Source of the DNA: Bacteroidota bacterium
Lineage (GTDB): Bacteria > Bacteroidota > Bacteroidia > Chitinophagales > Chitinophagaceae
Length of the DNA: 57,593 bases
Assembly (NCBI GenBank): GCA_023429825.1
Contig: JAEZDC010000010.1
Location: forward strand, 1-57,593
Direction of reading: 5' to 3'
Numbering within the stretch: the stretch's first letter is position 1; each line of letters begins with the position of its first letter. Of the stretch, positions 32,508 through 41,791 are shown in pieces. The position numbers were made by a program, and so were the translations under genes. The notes below the pieces were generated by a model. The model saw only the letters and a list, made by a program, of their open reading frames with translations. It was not told where the DNA came from and did no database searches.

Positions 32508-34542
32508 ATTTCATTGCGGCCAACTCTTTTTGTAACCTGAACATCTCATCTCTGAGCTTAGCAGCTTCTATAAAATCAAGGTCTCTTGCCGCCTTCTCCA
32601 TTTCCTTTTTGATCTTCAAAATTGCTTTTTCTATTTGTGGAATGGTTTTGTATTCAGCCTGCTCTTCTGCAGCTTTGTTCAATATACCTTCATCGCCTTG
32701 TATAGCGTATGATTTCTTCGGATCAAAACCTTTAATATCTAACACAGAAGTTTGAGCGAAAATTTGTTCTGTTGTTTTTCTTACTGTCTTCGGAGTAATC
32801 CCATGTTCAATATTATACGCAATTTGCTTTTCCCTTCTTCTATTCGTTTCATCAATCGTTTTTTGCATGCTTTCTGTCATCTGATCCGCATAGAAGATCA
32901 CTAAACCTTCCGAGTTTCTTGCTGCACGACCAGCAGTTTGTGTAAGTGATCTTTCATTACGTAAAAAACCTTCTTTATCCGCGTCTAGAATAGCGACAAG
33001 AGACACTTCAGGTAAATCAAGACCTTCCCTCAATAAATTCACGCCAACCAGAACATCAATTTCACCCAAACGTAGCTGTCGTAATATCTCCACCCTTTCC
33101 AGTGTATCAACCTCGCTATGTATATATTTTGATTTGATGTTTATGCGATGCAGGTACTTATCCATCTCCTCCGCCATTCTTTTTGTAAGCGTTGTTACAA
33201 GTACCCTGTCATTTTTCTTAACGCGTTTATCAATTTCATCTAACAGATCATCAATCTGATTAACTGAAGGACGAATCTCAATTGGAGGATCCAACAAGCC
33301 TGTTGGCCTTACCACCTGCTCAACTACAACTCCACCGCACTTTTCTAATTCATATTCACCAGGAGTGGCAGACACATACACTGTTTGGTTCAACAGGTTT
33401 TCAAATTCGTGAAAGTTGAGCGGCCGGTTATCTAATGCTGATGGTAATCGGAAACCATAATCCACCAATATCATCTTCCTGCTCCTGTCACCGCCATACA
33501 TACCTGCTACCTGCGGAATAGTTTGATGGCTTTCATCTATCACACATAAAAAATCCTGCGGAAAATAATCTAGTAAGCAGAATGGCCTTGTACCGGGCAC
33601 TCTTCTGTCAAAAAACCTTGAATAATTTTCAATACCATTACAAAATCCAAGCTCACGTATCATTTCAAGATCATACTCCACTCTTTCTTTCAATCGCTGC
33701 GCTTCTATGAACTTCCCTTGTGATTTAAAATATTCCACCTGCAATCTCATTTCATCCTGTATCTCAAAAATGATCTGTGATAACATGTGCTTAGGAGCAA
33801 TGTATAAATTGGCAGGAAAGATCGCAGCATTGTCAAGCTTTGCAATTCGTTTGCCCGATGAGGTTTCTAAACTTTCGATCTCTTCAATTTCATCGCCAAA
33901 AAAAGTGATGCGATATCCGTAATCAACATACGGAAGATTGATGTCAACTGTATCTCCCTTTACTCTGAATGTCCCTCTTTTGAATTCCTCTTGCGAACGA
34001 TTGTAAAGAGAATTTACAAGAGAATGAAGGAAACCTTGTCGTGAAGTTTTTTGACCTCGTTCAATCCGAACTACGCTATTGGCAAATTCTGTTGGGTTAC
34101 CGATACCGTAGATGCAGCTCACACTTGCAACGACAATGATATCTCTTCTTCCACTCAATAATTCTGCAGTTGCCTGTAACCGAAGTTTATCCAACTCTTC
34201 ATTGATGCTGAGATCTTTTTCTATGTACGTATCACTCACCGGCATGTAAGCTTCGGGTTGGTAATAATCGTAGTAAGAAACAAAATACCCTACAGCGTTA
34301 TCAGGAAAAAACTGCTTAAACTCGCCATACAACTGTGCGACTAATGTCTTATTATGCGTTAAAACCAGGGTTGGCTTTTGCACCTGCTGAATCACATTTG
34401 CCATGGTAAACGTTTTACCACTACCGGTTACACCTAACAATGTTTGATGCTTTTCGCCTTCTACAATTCCTTCTGTAAGCTGGCGAATAGCTTCAGGTTG
34501 ATCGCCCGCAGGCAGATATGGTGAGTGTAAGTTGAATTTCAT
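32506..34542 (-). CDS. uvrB: Excinuclease ABC subunit B
   Basis: A 678-residue helicase-like protein. Walker A is LLGVTGSGKTFTMA; the beta-hairpin region reads YYDYYQPEAYMPVSDTYIEKD; further motifs are ASVSCIYGIG, FLCVIDESHQTIPQ, YVSATPGEYE, RPTGLLDP and the C-terminal UVR motif (LKKEMEKAARDLDFIEAAKLRDEMFRLQKEL). UvrB verifies DNA damage and loads UvrC in nucleotide excision repair. The length is typical. A minus-strand TAAATTTG box (34554-34561) precedes the ATG. Confidence 0.97.
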   Translation of the reverse strand: MKFNLHSPYLPAGDQPEAIRQLTEGIVEGEKHQTLLGVTGSGKTFTMANVIQQVQKPTLVLTHNKTLVAQLYGEFKQFFPDNAVGYFVSYYDYYQPEAYMPVSDTYIEKDLSINEELDKLRLQATAELLSGRRDIIVVASVSCIYGIGNPTEFANSVVRIERGQKTSRQGFLHSLVNSLYNRSQEEFKRGTFRVKGDTVDINLPYVDYGYRITFFGDEIEEIESLETSSGKRIAKLDNAAIFPANLYIAPKHMLSQIIFEIQDEMRLQVEYFKSQGKFIEAQRLKERVEYDLEMIRELGFCNGIENYSRFFDRRVPGTRPFCLLDYFPQDFLCVIDESHQTIPQVAGMYGGDRSRKMILVDYGFRLPSALDNRPLNFHEFENLLNQTVYVSATPGEYELEKCGGVVVEQVVRPTGLLDPPIEIRPSVNQIDDLLDEIDKRVKKNDRVLVTTLTKRMAEEMDKYLHRINIKSKYIHSEVDTLERVEILRQLRLGEIDVLVGVNLLREGLDLPEVSLVAILDADKEGFLRNERSLTQTAGRAARNSEGLVIFYADQMTESMQKTIDETNRRREKQIAYNIEHGITPKTVRKTTEQIFAQTSVLDIKGFDPKKSYAIQGDEGILNKAAEEQAEYKTIPQIEKAILKIKKEMEKAARDLDFIEAAKLRDEMFRLQKELAAMK

Positions 34543-34553
34543 AGAAGGGAGAA

Positions 34554-34561
34554 CAAATTTA
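34554..34561 (-). promoter_or_regulatory. TAnnTTTG box for uvrB
   Basis: On the minus strand this is TAAATTTG, an exact -7 element 11 bp before the uvrB ATG. A repeat copy starts 2 bp further upstream, at the position where -33 would lie. Confidence 0.55.
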
Positions 34562-34562
34562 T

Positions 34563-34613
34563 GAAACCAACTGTTGTAATACTATTAAACATCGTTGCGT
34601 CGCACTCTTGTAC
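34563..34613 (-). repeat. Dispersed repeat, full-length copy (-), left partner of an inverted pair
   Basis: The exact core GTTGCGTCGCACTCTTGTAC is at 34594-34613, preceded by GAAACCAACTG and TAATACTATTAAACATC. Bases 34584-34613 are the perfect reverse complement of 35523-35552, 30 of 30. Confidence 0.9.
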
Positions 34614-34623
34614 GCTTAGTTCA

Positions 34624-35466
34624 CTACTGTGCAGAACTGCAATTTTTGCCAAAGTTCTTTGCCAGGTGCTGTTCGAGGCATTGTGCTCTCAAAGATGAGA
34701 ATGGATGCGTTCTAAAAAAATCTTCAAACCTGTTATATTGATTTTCCTGTTTCGCCATGTCTTTCCAGAATTCTACTGCAACGCACAGATCATGATTTAA
34801 CTCGTTCGCAAGATCAGCTCCATAAAAATCCGCTTCTAATTCATTTCGCTGGTTGAAACTTCCGGTAAGTAACCTGATAATATCTAAAGCCGTTGCTCCG
34901 TTCTGCTCACCAAATATTTTCTCAGCGGTCATCATTTCATGTATCGTCTTCTTTACGTGTCCTCTTTCTGAATGACCTATCTCATGCCCGATGATCGCAT
35001 ATAATAGTGAACGATTTCCTTTGCAGCGATTCAACATCCCTTTTGTTACATATATTCTTCCGCCAAAGGTGAATGCATTCACCATCGAATCATTCACTGC
35101 ATAGATTTGATATTTTATTTCAGAAGGTCGCTTTCTAACCTTAAGAAGATCATTCATCACCAAAGCTAATTCAGCCTGGATAGCAGCATCATTCATCAGC
35201 TTGAAGGTTTTGCTATCGATCACATCTTTATGGAAAGCTGCACCATATTCATTTTGTACTTCATCTGTGATCTTGTCTTCATTAACAGCAATGTCACGAA
35301 TAATTCCACCAGCCTTGTCCAACGTTTTGTTAAGCTGGCTTCCTCCCAGTGCAATATCAAGGCATGAGTATGAATATTCAACATCCTTTTCTTTTTTGTC
35401 AGTGGAAGATTCGCAGCTAATGATCAATAAACTGATGAACGTGATAAACAGGTATCGTAAATGCAT
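34624..35466 (-). CDS. M48 family metalloprotease, predicted lipoprotein
   Basis: About 280 residues. The signal peptide MHLRYLFITFISLLIISC ends at a lipobox Cys. The HExxH zinc motif is AIIGHEIGHSERGHV, with the third ligand likely the Glu in QRNELEADFYGADLA. The region NAFTFGGRIYVTKGMLNRC is typical of M48 (BepA-like) proteases that act on outer-membrane proteins or as periplasmic quality control. The ATG at 35466 was chosen over a TTG at 35481, because a TTACTTTG box lies between. The gene lies between two perfect 30-bp inverted copies of the dispersed repeat. Confidence 0.9.
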   Translation of the reverse strand: MHLRYLFITFISLLIISCESSTDKKEKDVEYSYSCLDIALGGSQLNKTLDKAGGIIRDIAVNEDKITDEVQNEYGAAFHKDVIDSKTFKLMNDAAIQAELALVMNDLLKVRKRPSEIKYQIYAVNDSMVNAFTFGGRIYVTKGMLNRCKGNRSLLYAIIGHEIGHSERGHVKKTIHEMMTAEKIFGEQNGATALDIIRLLTGSFNQRNELEADFYGADLANELNHDLCVAVEFWKDMAKQENQYNRFEDFFRTHPFSSLRAQCLEQHLAKNFGKNCSSAQ

Positions 35467-35522
35467 ATTCAAAGTAAGCAAACAATTTGCCAGCGGTTAA
35501 CCTGCTGCCCAATGAAATAAAA

Positions 35523-35573
35523 GTACAAGAGTGCGACGCAACGATGTTTAATTGAAAAACTAAAGCTTGCTAA
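35523..35573 (+). repeat. Dispersed repeat, full-length copy (+), right partner of an inverted pair
   Basis: The exact core GTACAAGAGTGCGACGCAAC is at 35523-35542, then GATGTTTAATTGAAAAAC and AGCTTGCTAA. It is the inverted partner of 34584-34613. Confidence 0.9.
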
Positions 35574-35601
35574 ATAAAAAAGCCGCTGAAAACTCAGCGG
35601 C
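35574..35601 (-). terminator. Intrinsic terminator of typA
   Basis: On the minus strand: GCCGCTGA, loop GTTT, TCAGCGGC, then TTTTTT. It follows the typA stop on that strand by about 23 bp. Confidence 0.9.
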
Positions 35602-35623
35602 TCTATACATTTAAAACTTATTC

Positions 35624-37432
35624 TTATGCTGTTTCGGCCATTCTCTTACTCACTTTCTTCCTGTCTTCTTCATTGAGTACAACCTTTCTCATCCTTATCA
35701 CTTTCGGCGTAACCTCTATACACTCATCTTCCTGGATATATTCCATGCACTCTTCAAGTGTCATCAATGTTTTAGGAGCTATTCTCGTAGCATCATCACT
35801 TCCGCTTGCCCTATGGTTTGTAAGCTTCTTAGGTTCAGTTGCGTTCACCACAAGATCTCCTGGTTTGATATGCTCTGCAATGATCTGACCCGCATACACG
35901 TCTTCACCCGGCTCAACAAAGAAGGTTCCTCTGTCTTGTAATTTATCAATTGAATAACCTGTTGTTTTTTCCTGGTTCTTAGAGATCAATACACCATTAC
36001 TTCTTCCGGGAATTTGTCCTTTCCATGGTTTGTATTCTGTAAAACGATGTGCCATTACTGCTTCACCTGCAGTGTTCGTTAGCATTTGCGAACGCAGGCC
36101 GATCAATCCTCTCGAAGGAATTTCAAATTCCAGATGCTGCATCTCTCCCTTACTTTCCATCACCTGCATCTCACCTTTACGCTGCGTTACAAGATCAATT
36201 ACTTTCCCGCTGTATTCAGAAGGAACATCAACAACTAAATTCTCGTAAGGTTCGCATTTCTTTCCATCGATATACTTCACCAATACCTGTGGGTTACCAA
36301 CAGTTAATTCATAACCTTCACGTCTCATGGTCTCTACTAAAATTCCTAAGTGAAGGATACCCCGACCGTAAACAAGGAAACTATCAGCACCGTCAGTATC
36401 TTCTACTCTTAATGCAAGATTCTTTTCAGTTTCTTTCATCAAACGATCTCTCAGGTGACGCGATGTAACAAACTTTCCATCTTTACCGAAGAAGGGTGAG
36501 TTATTAATGCTGAACAACATGCTCATCGTAGGTTCATCCACACTGATCAATGGTAATGCTTCCGGATTTTCAACATCAGCGATAGTATCTCCAATATTGA
36601 AATCTTCCAGGCCAACAACAGCGCAAAGATCACCGGCAACTACTTCAGTCACTTTTCTTTTGCCCATTCCTTCAAAAACATATAATTCACGGATCTTAGA
36701 TTTTTTGATCGTGCCATCAGCCTGCATCAAAGCAATTGACTGACCTTCTTTGATCACTCCTCTTGCAACTTTTCCAATTGCGATTCTTCCTAAGAAAGAA
36801 GAATAATCCAATGATGTGATCTGCATCTGCAACGGACCTTCAGCAATTTTTGGAGGCGGTACGTATTTGATGATACCATCCATCAATGGCGTGATATCAT
36901 CGCACTGCTCGTTCTTATCGTTAAACCAGCCATGTTTTCCAGAACCGTAATAAGTAGGAAAATTAAGCTGCTCTTCAGTAGCGTCAAGGTTGAAGAAAAG
37001 CTCAAATACAGCATCGTGCACTTCATCAGGACGGCAGTTGGGTTTATCAACTTTATTGATCACAACAATCGGCTTCAAATGCAATTGCAAAGCTTTCTGC
37101 AACACAAAACGGGTTTGCGGCATTGGTCCTTCAAATGCATCAACCAACAGTAATACCCCGTCGGCCATTTTCAAAACTCTTTCCACTTCACCACCAAAGT
37201 CACTGTGACCAGGAGTGTCGATTACATTTATCTTAACGTCGTTATAAGTAACGGCTGCATTCTTACTAAAAATGGTGATACCGCGTTCTTTTTCAAGATC
37301 GTTGCTATCCATTATCAATTCACCAGTATCCTGGTTTTCTCTAAACACCTTCGTGGTGTGAAGTATCCTGTCAACCAATGTAGTCTTACCATGGTCAACG
37401 TGTGCAATGATTGCTATATTTCTGATATCCAT
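35624..37432 (-). CDS. typA: Ribosome-associated GTPase TypA/BipA
   Basis: A 602-residue translational GTPase: IIAHVDHGKTTLVDRIL (G1), GITIFSKNAAV (switch I), DTPGHSDFGGEVERVL (G3), VVINKVDKPNCRPDEV (G4), and the family C-terminal domain with GRGILHLGILVETMRREGYELTVGNPQV and SRGLIGLRSQMLTNTAGEAVMAH. TypA acts on 70S ribosomes in subunit assembly and stress. The length is standard. Confidence 0.97.
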   Translation of the reverse strand: MDIRNIAIIAHVDHGKTTLVDRILHTTKVFRENQDTGELIMDSNDLEKERGITIFSKNAAVTYNDVKINVIDTPGHSDFGGEVERVLKMADGVLLLVDAFEGPMPQTRFVLQKALQLHLKPIVVINKVDKPNCRPDEVHDAVFELFFNLDATEEQLNFPTYYGSGKHGWFNDKNEQCDDITPLMDGIIKYVPPPKIAEGPLQMQITSLDYSSFLGRIAIGKVARGVIKEGQSIALMQADGTIKKSKIRELYVFEGMGKRKVTEVVAGDLCAVVGLEDFNIGDTIADVENPEALPLISVDEPTMSMLFSINNSPFFGKDGKFVTSRHLRDRLMKETEKNLALRVEDTDGADSFLVYGRGILHLGILVETMRREGYELTVGNPQVLVKYIDGKKCEPYENLVVDVPSEYSGKVIDLVTQRKGEMQVMESKGEMQHLEFEIPSRGLIGLRSQMLTNTAGEAVMAHRFTEYKPWKGQIPGRSNGVLISKNQEKTTGYSIDKLQDRGTFFVEPGEDVYAGQIIAEHIKPGDLVVNATEPKKLTNHRASGSDDATRIAPKTLMTLEECMEYIQEDECIEVTPKVIRMRKVVLNEEDRKKVSKRMAETA

Positions 37433-37522
37433 AATGATTGTTTATCGAGGTAAATGGTTCTTTCGTCTACCTCAATCAACAGATTAACGTATTACCGACT
37501 TACCGAGAAAAATAAAGGTCGG

Positions 37523-37530
37523 CAAAGGTA
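37523..37530 (-). promoter_or_regulatory. TAnnTTTG box for typA
   Basis: On the minus strand: TACCTTTG (in TTACCTTTGCCG), an exact -7 element 91 bp before the ATG. The same TTACCTTTGCCG string occurs before rpmH (52700-52711) and before the TPR-like gene at 56773. Confidence 0.6.
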
Positions 37531-37574
37531 ATGCTTTGCAACGAGGCAGTCTCTTAAAAGAAGATGAATATTAT

Positions 37575-37626
37575 GTTACCGGCTTATGAATAACTATTTG
37601 ACTTTCGTTGCGTCGCACACTTGTAC
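37575..37626 (-). repeat. Dispersed repeat, one-mismatch copy (-) in a divergent promoter region
   Basis: The core is GTTGCGTCGCACACTTGTAC (37607-37626; one change). The tail is GTTACCGGC...GAATAACTATTTGAC. It lies between typA (minus) and fabH (plus), close to both starts. Confidence 0.82.
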
Positions 37627-37699
37627 TGCATATCCATGAGGATCAATTAAAACCTGATATGAAATTTTATTTCTATTTTGTTTGGATAAACAATTGTGT

Positions 37700-38746
37700 A
37701 TGCCAAGAAGTATCATAGCCGGTATTGGGATGTATGTTCCTTTAAACGTGATGAAGAATGATGACCTTACTAAGTACATGGATACCAGTGATGAATGGAT
37801 CCAGGAACGTACCGGCATCAAAGAAAGACGCTTTGCACATAGAACAGAAGAAACAACTACCACGATGGGTGTTGAAGCTGCTAAAATTGCCATAGAAAGA
37901 GCTGGTATAACCGCACAGGATATTGATTTCATCGTTTTCGCCACGCTTTCACCTGATTATTACTTTCCGGGCTGTGGTGTATTGGTGCAAAGAGCAATGG
38001 GGATGAAAGAGATCGGGGCGCTTGATGTAAGAAACCAATGCAGCGGGTTTGTATATGCGTTAAGTGTAGCCGATCAATTCATAAAAACGGGAATGTACAG
38101 GAACATTCTTGTGATCGGCAGTGAGAAGCATTCATTTGGGTTGGATTTCAGCACAAGAGGCCGAAATGTTTCTGTAATTTTTGGTGACGGCGCAGGGGCT
38201 GTGGTACTGCAGCCTACAGAAGAAGAAGGCAGAGGTGTTCTGAGCACACATTTACACAGTGATGGTAATGATGCTGAGATTTTGGCGATGTATAATCCTG
38301 GAACGCACGCGAATCACTGGAAAGAAGGATTAGGAACTTTTGATGACGCAGAGATCGGGGAAATGTTCTTAAGCCATAGAATGATGGATGATGCACAGAT
38401 CTTTCCAAATATGGATGGACAAGCAGTATTTAAGAAAGCTGTGGTAAAGTTTCCTGAAGTAATTATGGAAGCGTTGAATAAGAACGGATATCAACCTTCA
38501 GATATCAAATTACTCGTTCCACACCAGGCCAATCTAAGGATCAGCCAGTTTGTTCAACAAAAGTTAAAGCTGACGGATGAACAGGTTTATAACAACATTC
38601 AACGTTATGGAAACACTACCGCTGCGTCTATCCCTATAGCTTTATGTGAGGCGTGGCAGGAAGGAAAGATTCAGAAAGGAGACTTGGTTTGTCTTGCAGC
38701 TTTTGGCAGCGGATTCACCTGGGCCTCAGCACTTTTAAAGTGGTAG
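37700..38746 (+). CDS. fabH: 3-oxoacyl-ACP synthase III
   Basis: About 348 residues from the ATG at 37700 (MPRSIIAGIGMYVP). Catalytic residues: Cys in RNQCSGFVYALS, His in LVPHQANLRIS and Asn in YGNTTAASIPIAL. The enzyme condenses acetyl- or branched acyl-CoA with malonyl-ACP to begin fatty acid synthesis. The extended TTG start at 37682 is not needed. A second, more divergent KAS III-like enzyme is at 23334-24410. Confidence 0.93.
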   Translation: MPRSIIAGIGMYVPLNVMKNDDLTKYMDTSDEWIQERTGIKERRFAHRTEETTTTMGVEAAKIAIERAGITAQDIDFIVFATLSPDYYFPGCGVLVQRAMGMKEIGALDVRNQCSGFVYALSVADQFIKTGMYRNILVIGSEKHSFGLDFSTRGRNVSVIFGDGAGAVVLQPTEEEGRGVLSTHLHSDGNDAEILAMYNPGTHANHWKEGLGTFDDAEIGEMFLSHRMMDDAQIFPNMDGQAVFKKAVVKFPEVIMEALNKNGYQPSDIKLLVPHQANLRISQFVQQKLKLTDEQVYNNIQRYGNTTAASIPIALCEAWQEGKIQKGDLVCLAAFGSGFTWASALLKW

Positions 38747-38776
38747 CATTTTTGCCTATAGTAGAAAAACAATTTT

Positions 38777-39214
38777 ATGCGAGTATTTTTTGTGATGATA
38801 TTGAGTGTGTTGACTATTTCGCTTTTTGCGCAACAGCCGAGTTTTAGAATAAGTGTACAAAAGCAGATCCTTTCTGCTCACGTAGATGCCGATAACGCAA
38901 ATAAGAAGATCGTTATAAATACAGGAGAAAAGATCGCTAATGTGCAGCGATTCATGATACGTAGTCTGTATCCTGAACTTGATAAGGATTTTAAGAGAAC
39001 TTTCTCTATCGTAGGAGATAATGAAGAGTCTGTTTTTACTTTTTCTGATGATAAGGAAAACGGTGTGTTTCTTTTGCCTTTAAAAGAGGTTGCCGATAAA
39101 TTAAATAAGAGTAAAACGTATAAACTCTATACAGTAGCGATACCAAAAGACCCCGAGGCAGCAGCGGCTGTACGAGTTCGCCGTATCTTGCTGGCCAATA
39201 TCGAGGTGCAATGA
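38777..39214 (+). CDS. Hypothetical secreted protein
   Basis: A 145-residue protein with signal peptide MRVFFVMILSVLTISLFA and likely cleavage near AQ-Q. The rest is beta-rich (FRISVQKQILSAHVDADNANKKIVINTG...). No family is recognised. It starts 31 bp after fabH and overlaps the following YegS-like gene by 4 bp (ATGA), so it is probably cotranscribed with it. Confidence 0.7.
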   Translation: MRVFFVMILSVLTISLFAQQPSFRISVQKQILSAHVDADNANKKIVINTGEKIANVQRFMIRSLYPELDKDFKRTFSIVGDNEESVFTFSDDKENGVFLLPLKEVADKLNKSKTYKLYTVAIPKDPEAAAAVRVRRILLANIEVQ

Positions 39215-40110
39215 TCAAAAAGATCGTCTTTTTAGTTAATCCTATTTCCGGTACAGTACAAAAGCAAGGTGTTGTTGAATTAATAAAAAGGGAATCAGTT
39301 GCAAGGCAGGTTCCCTTTGAAATTTATCCTACCAATGCAGCGGGTAAATATGAAGAATTAAGAAAAAAGATCGTTTCAGAATATGTTACTCATATTGGCA
39401 TCGTTGGCGGCGATGGAACGGTCAACCAGGTAGTAAATGCATTAAGAGATCTCCCTATTAAATTTGGTATCATTCCTATGGGATCAGGAAATGGCCTGGC
39501 GCTGGCTGCAGGAATTCCAAAGAATATTTCCTTAGCGTTACAGTTGATCCTGGAAGGGAAAAGCAGGACAGTTGATGCATTCTTCATTAATGATCAATTT
39601 TCTTGTATGCTTTCGGGTTTAGGTTTTGATGCGCAGGTAGCTCATGATTTCGCCAATAAAGCTTCAAGAGGATTGATGACCTACACAAGACAAACACTCA
39701 TCAATTATTTCACAGCAACTTGTTTTCCTTTTGAGGTAGCCACTGATGATTTCTCATTTAAGACAGAAGCCTTTTTTATCAGCATTGCAAACAGCAACCA
39801 GTTTGGTAACAGTTTTACAATTGCTCCGCAAGCCAGTTTGAGCGATGGCTTGCTTGATATTGTGATCGTTCAGAAAATGAATAAAGCATTTATGCCTTTC
39901 GCAGTGTTCAGCCAGGTTACTGGTGGTAACAAGGTGCAGAAACTTGCTGAAGAAGCTTTAAAGAAAAACATCATTTACTTTCAAACAGATTCGTTGAAGA
40001 TATCTAATCCTAATAAAGCACCCCTGCACATAGACGGAGAACCTAAACAAACAACAAAGCAATTCGAAGTGAAGGTGATCAAAGAGTGCTTTAAGTTGAT
40101 ACAGCCTTAA
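39211..40110 (+). CDS. Diacylglycerol kinase-like lipid kinase (YegS/DagK family)
   Basis: A 299-residue protein. VGGDGTVNQVVNALRD carries the GGDGT nucleotide motif, and MGSGNGLALAAGIPKN follows. QFSCMLSGLGFDAQVAHDFA and the C-terminal PLHIDGEPKQTT with its conserved Asp/Gly complete the family picture. It phosphorylates lipids such as diacylglycerol; the substrate is not proven. Coupled to the secreted protein upstream. Confidence 0.9.
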   Translation: MIKKIVFLVNPISGTVQKQGVVELIKRESVARQVPFEIYPTNAAGKYEELRKKIVSEYVTHIGIVGGDGTVNQVVNALRDLPIKFGIIPMGSGNGLALAAGIPKNISLALQLILEGKSRTVDAFFINDQFSCMLSGLGFDAQVAHDFANKASRGLMTYTRQTLINYFTATCFPFEVATDDFSFKTEAFFISIANSNQFGNSFTIAPQASLSDGLLDIVIVQKMNKAFMPFAVFSQVTGGNKVQKLAEEALKKNIIYFQTDSLKISNPNKAPLHIDGEPKQTTKQFEVKVIKECFKLIQP

Positions 40111-40199
40111 TGAAGGATGGATATAAGAGTTTAATGGCGAAGAAATCTTCAATCTTCACGAGAATGCTCAATTTTTAACTGGCGAGTAATGTTCTGAAC

Positions 40200-40252
40200 G
40201 CACAAGAGTGCGACGCAACAGACGTTCAATAGTAATTCCGCAGCTCGCTACC
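40200..40252 (+). repeat. Dispersed repeat, full-length copy (+)
   Basis: GCACAAGAGTGCGACGCAAC (one change), then GACGTTCAATAGTAATTCC and GCAGCTCGCTACC. This is one of the best preserved tails. It is upstream of gldC. Confidence 0.85.
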
Positions 40253-40271
40253 ACATAAAAGTCTTACTACT

Positions 40272-40279
40272 TACATTTG
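40272..40279 (+). promoter_or_regulatory. TAnnTTTG box for gldC
   Basis: TACATTTG is an exact -7 element 18 bp before the ATG at 40297. The repeat copy covers the place where -33 would lie. Confidence 0.5.
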
Positions 40280-40296
40280 CGGCTCAATAAATTGTA

Positions 40297-40647
40297 ATGA
40301 GCAAGTCAACAATAACGATCGATCTTCATTTAGACGAACAAAAAGTACCTGAGAAGATCATGTGGGTTTCTGCTAACGAACCAACGGATGAAAGGAATAA
40401 AGCGAAGGGAGTGATCCTTTCGTTGTGGGATGGCGCAGAGAAAACAGCGCTGCGTATTGATCTGTGGACAAAAGATATGATGGTGGATGAAATGACAGAT
40501 TTTTTCTACCAGACAATAATGACCATGGCAGATACTTACGACAGAGCCACGCATGATGATGAGCTGGTAAATGATATGAAAACGTTTGCGAAACTGTTTT
40601 ACCAGAAATTCAGGAAGAAGCAGGAGCAAACCAATAAGCTGAGCTGA
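40297..40647 (+). CDS. gldC: Gliding motility protein GldC
   Basis: A 116-residue protein: STITIDLHLDEQKVPEKIMWVSAN, LSLWDGAEKTALRIDLWTKDMMVDEMTDFFYQTIMTMADTYDRAT. These match GldC, a small soluble protein needed for efficient gliding in Flavobacterium. Its presence supports the Bacteroidota assignment. Core gliding genes (gldA, gldB, gldK-N) are not in the window. Confidence 0.93.
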   Translation: MSKSTITIDLHLDEQKVPEKIMWVSANEPTDERNKAKGVILSLWDGAEKTALRIDLWTKDMMVDEMTDFFYQTIMTMADTYDRATHDDELVNDMKTFAKLFYQKFRKKQEQTNKLS

Positions 40648-40678
40648 TAATTACTACTAATCTATAAACTGAACTAAT

Positions 40679-41131
40679 ATGTCTTTAGAGCAACAGGTAA
40701 TGGCTGAAATGAAAGATGCCATGAAAAGTAAAGATGAAGCTGCACTACGTAGTTTAAGAGCGATCAAAGCTGAAATCATTAAAGCAAAGACAGAACCGGG
40801 AAACGGTGGCGTGATCTCTCCGGAGATTGAATTGAAGATGTTGCAAAAAATGGTAAAGAGCCGTAAAGATTCGTTGGAAATTTTCAATCAACAGAATCGT
40901 CCTGAGCTGGCTAAGAAAGAAGAAGAGGAGATCGCCATCATTGAAAGATTCTTACCTAAGCAGTTAAGTGAAGATGAAATAAGAGCAAAGGTACAGGCTG
41001 CAATTGCAGAAGTTGGTGCAAGCGGTCCGCAGGATATGGGTAAGGTGATGGGTGTAGTTACAAAACAATTAGCAGGACAAGCTGATGGAAAAGTTGTCTC
41101 GGGTATTGTGAAGGAGTTGCTCAGTAAATAG
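40679..41131 (+). CDS. GatB/YqeY domain protein
   Basis: A 150-residue helical protein: MSLEQQVMAEMKDAMKSKDEAALRSLRAIKAEI, SRKDSLEIFNQQNRPELAKKEEEEIAIIERFLPKQLSEDEI, and DMGKVMGVVTKQLAGQADGKVVSGIVKELL. These features match YqeY-type proteins, which share the tRNA-binding tail domain of GatB. The exact role is unknown. It is part of a short run with gldC and cvpA. Confidence 0.93.
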   Translation: MSLEQQVMAEMKDAMKSKDEAALRSLRAIKAEIIKAKTEPGNGGVISPEIELKMLQKMVKSRKDSLEIFNQQNRPELAKKEEEEIAIIERFLPKQLSEDEIRAKVQAAIAEVGASGPQDMGKVMGVVTKQLAGQADGKVVSGIVKELLSK

Positions 41132-41140
41132 ATCAAAATA

Positions 41141-41677
41141 ATGGTCATAGATATCATCTTTATTGTATTGCTTGCACTGGCTGTTTGGAAAGGCTTTAGT
41201 AAAGGGCTGATCATTGCTTTTTTAACTTCTCTTGGTTTTTTTATTGGGTTGATCGCAGCCCTGAAGCTGTCTGCCACCGTTGCAGAGTGGTTGCAGCAAG
41301 AAGCAAACACACAAGGCAGGTGGTGGCCCTTGATTGCATTTGCATTGGTGATGCTTGTGGTAATGTTGCTAGTAAAATTGCTGGCTAACTTTCTGCATAG
41401 AACTGTGCAGTTTGCAATGCTCGGATGGATCAACAGGTTGGGTGGCGTTTTGTTTTATGCACTTATTTATTTGATGCTATATAGCATTATTCTTTTTTAC
41501 ATCAGTAAGATGGGGCTGTTTTCTCTTGAGACAATGAATAGTTCGCTATCGTATTCTTTTTTAGCTTCAATGGGGCCGAAATCTATTGATGCGATAGGAT
41601 CAATTATTCCGGCATTGAAAGGATTATTTACTCAGCTTGAGTTGTTTTTTGGCTCTGTAAATAATAAGTTGCATTGA
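41141..41677 (+). CDS. CvpA family membrane protein
   Basis: A 178-residue protein with four predicted TM segments: MVIDIIFIVLLALAVWKGFSKGLII, FLTSLGFFIGLIAAL, LIAFALVMLVVMLLVKLLA, and INRLGGVLFYALIYLMLYSIILFYI. The start IDIIFIVLLALAVWKGFSKGL is characteristic of CvpA (colicin V production protein homologues), whose role is unclear. It begins 9 bp after the YqeY gene. Confidence 0.88.
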   Translation: MVIDIIFIVLLALAVWKGFSKGLIIAFLTSLGFFIGLIAALKLSATVAEWLQQEANTQGRWWPLIAFALVMLVVMLLVKLLANFLHRTVQFAMLGWINRLGGVLFYALIYLMLYSIILFYISKMGLFSLETMNSSLSYSFLASMGPKSIDAIGSIIPALKGLFTQLELFFGSVNNKLH

Positions 41678-41791
41678 GTTTGATAGAGTTATTTTGGTTT
41701 AAAACCATTATTTTAGCAATGATTGTATGGGCTGAGCAAATCACTTTATCCTTCTGCTTCAGCTAATGCCCGGCAACGGAAAAAAATTAAG

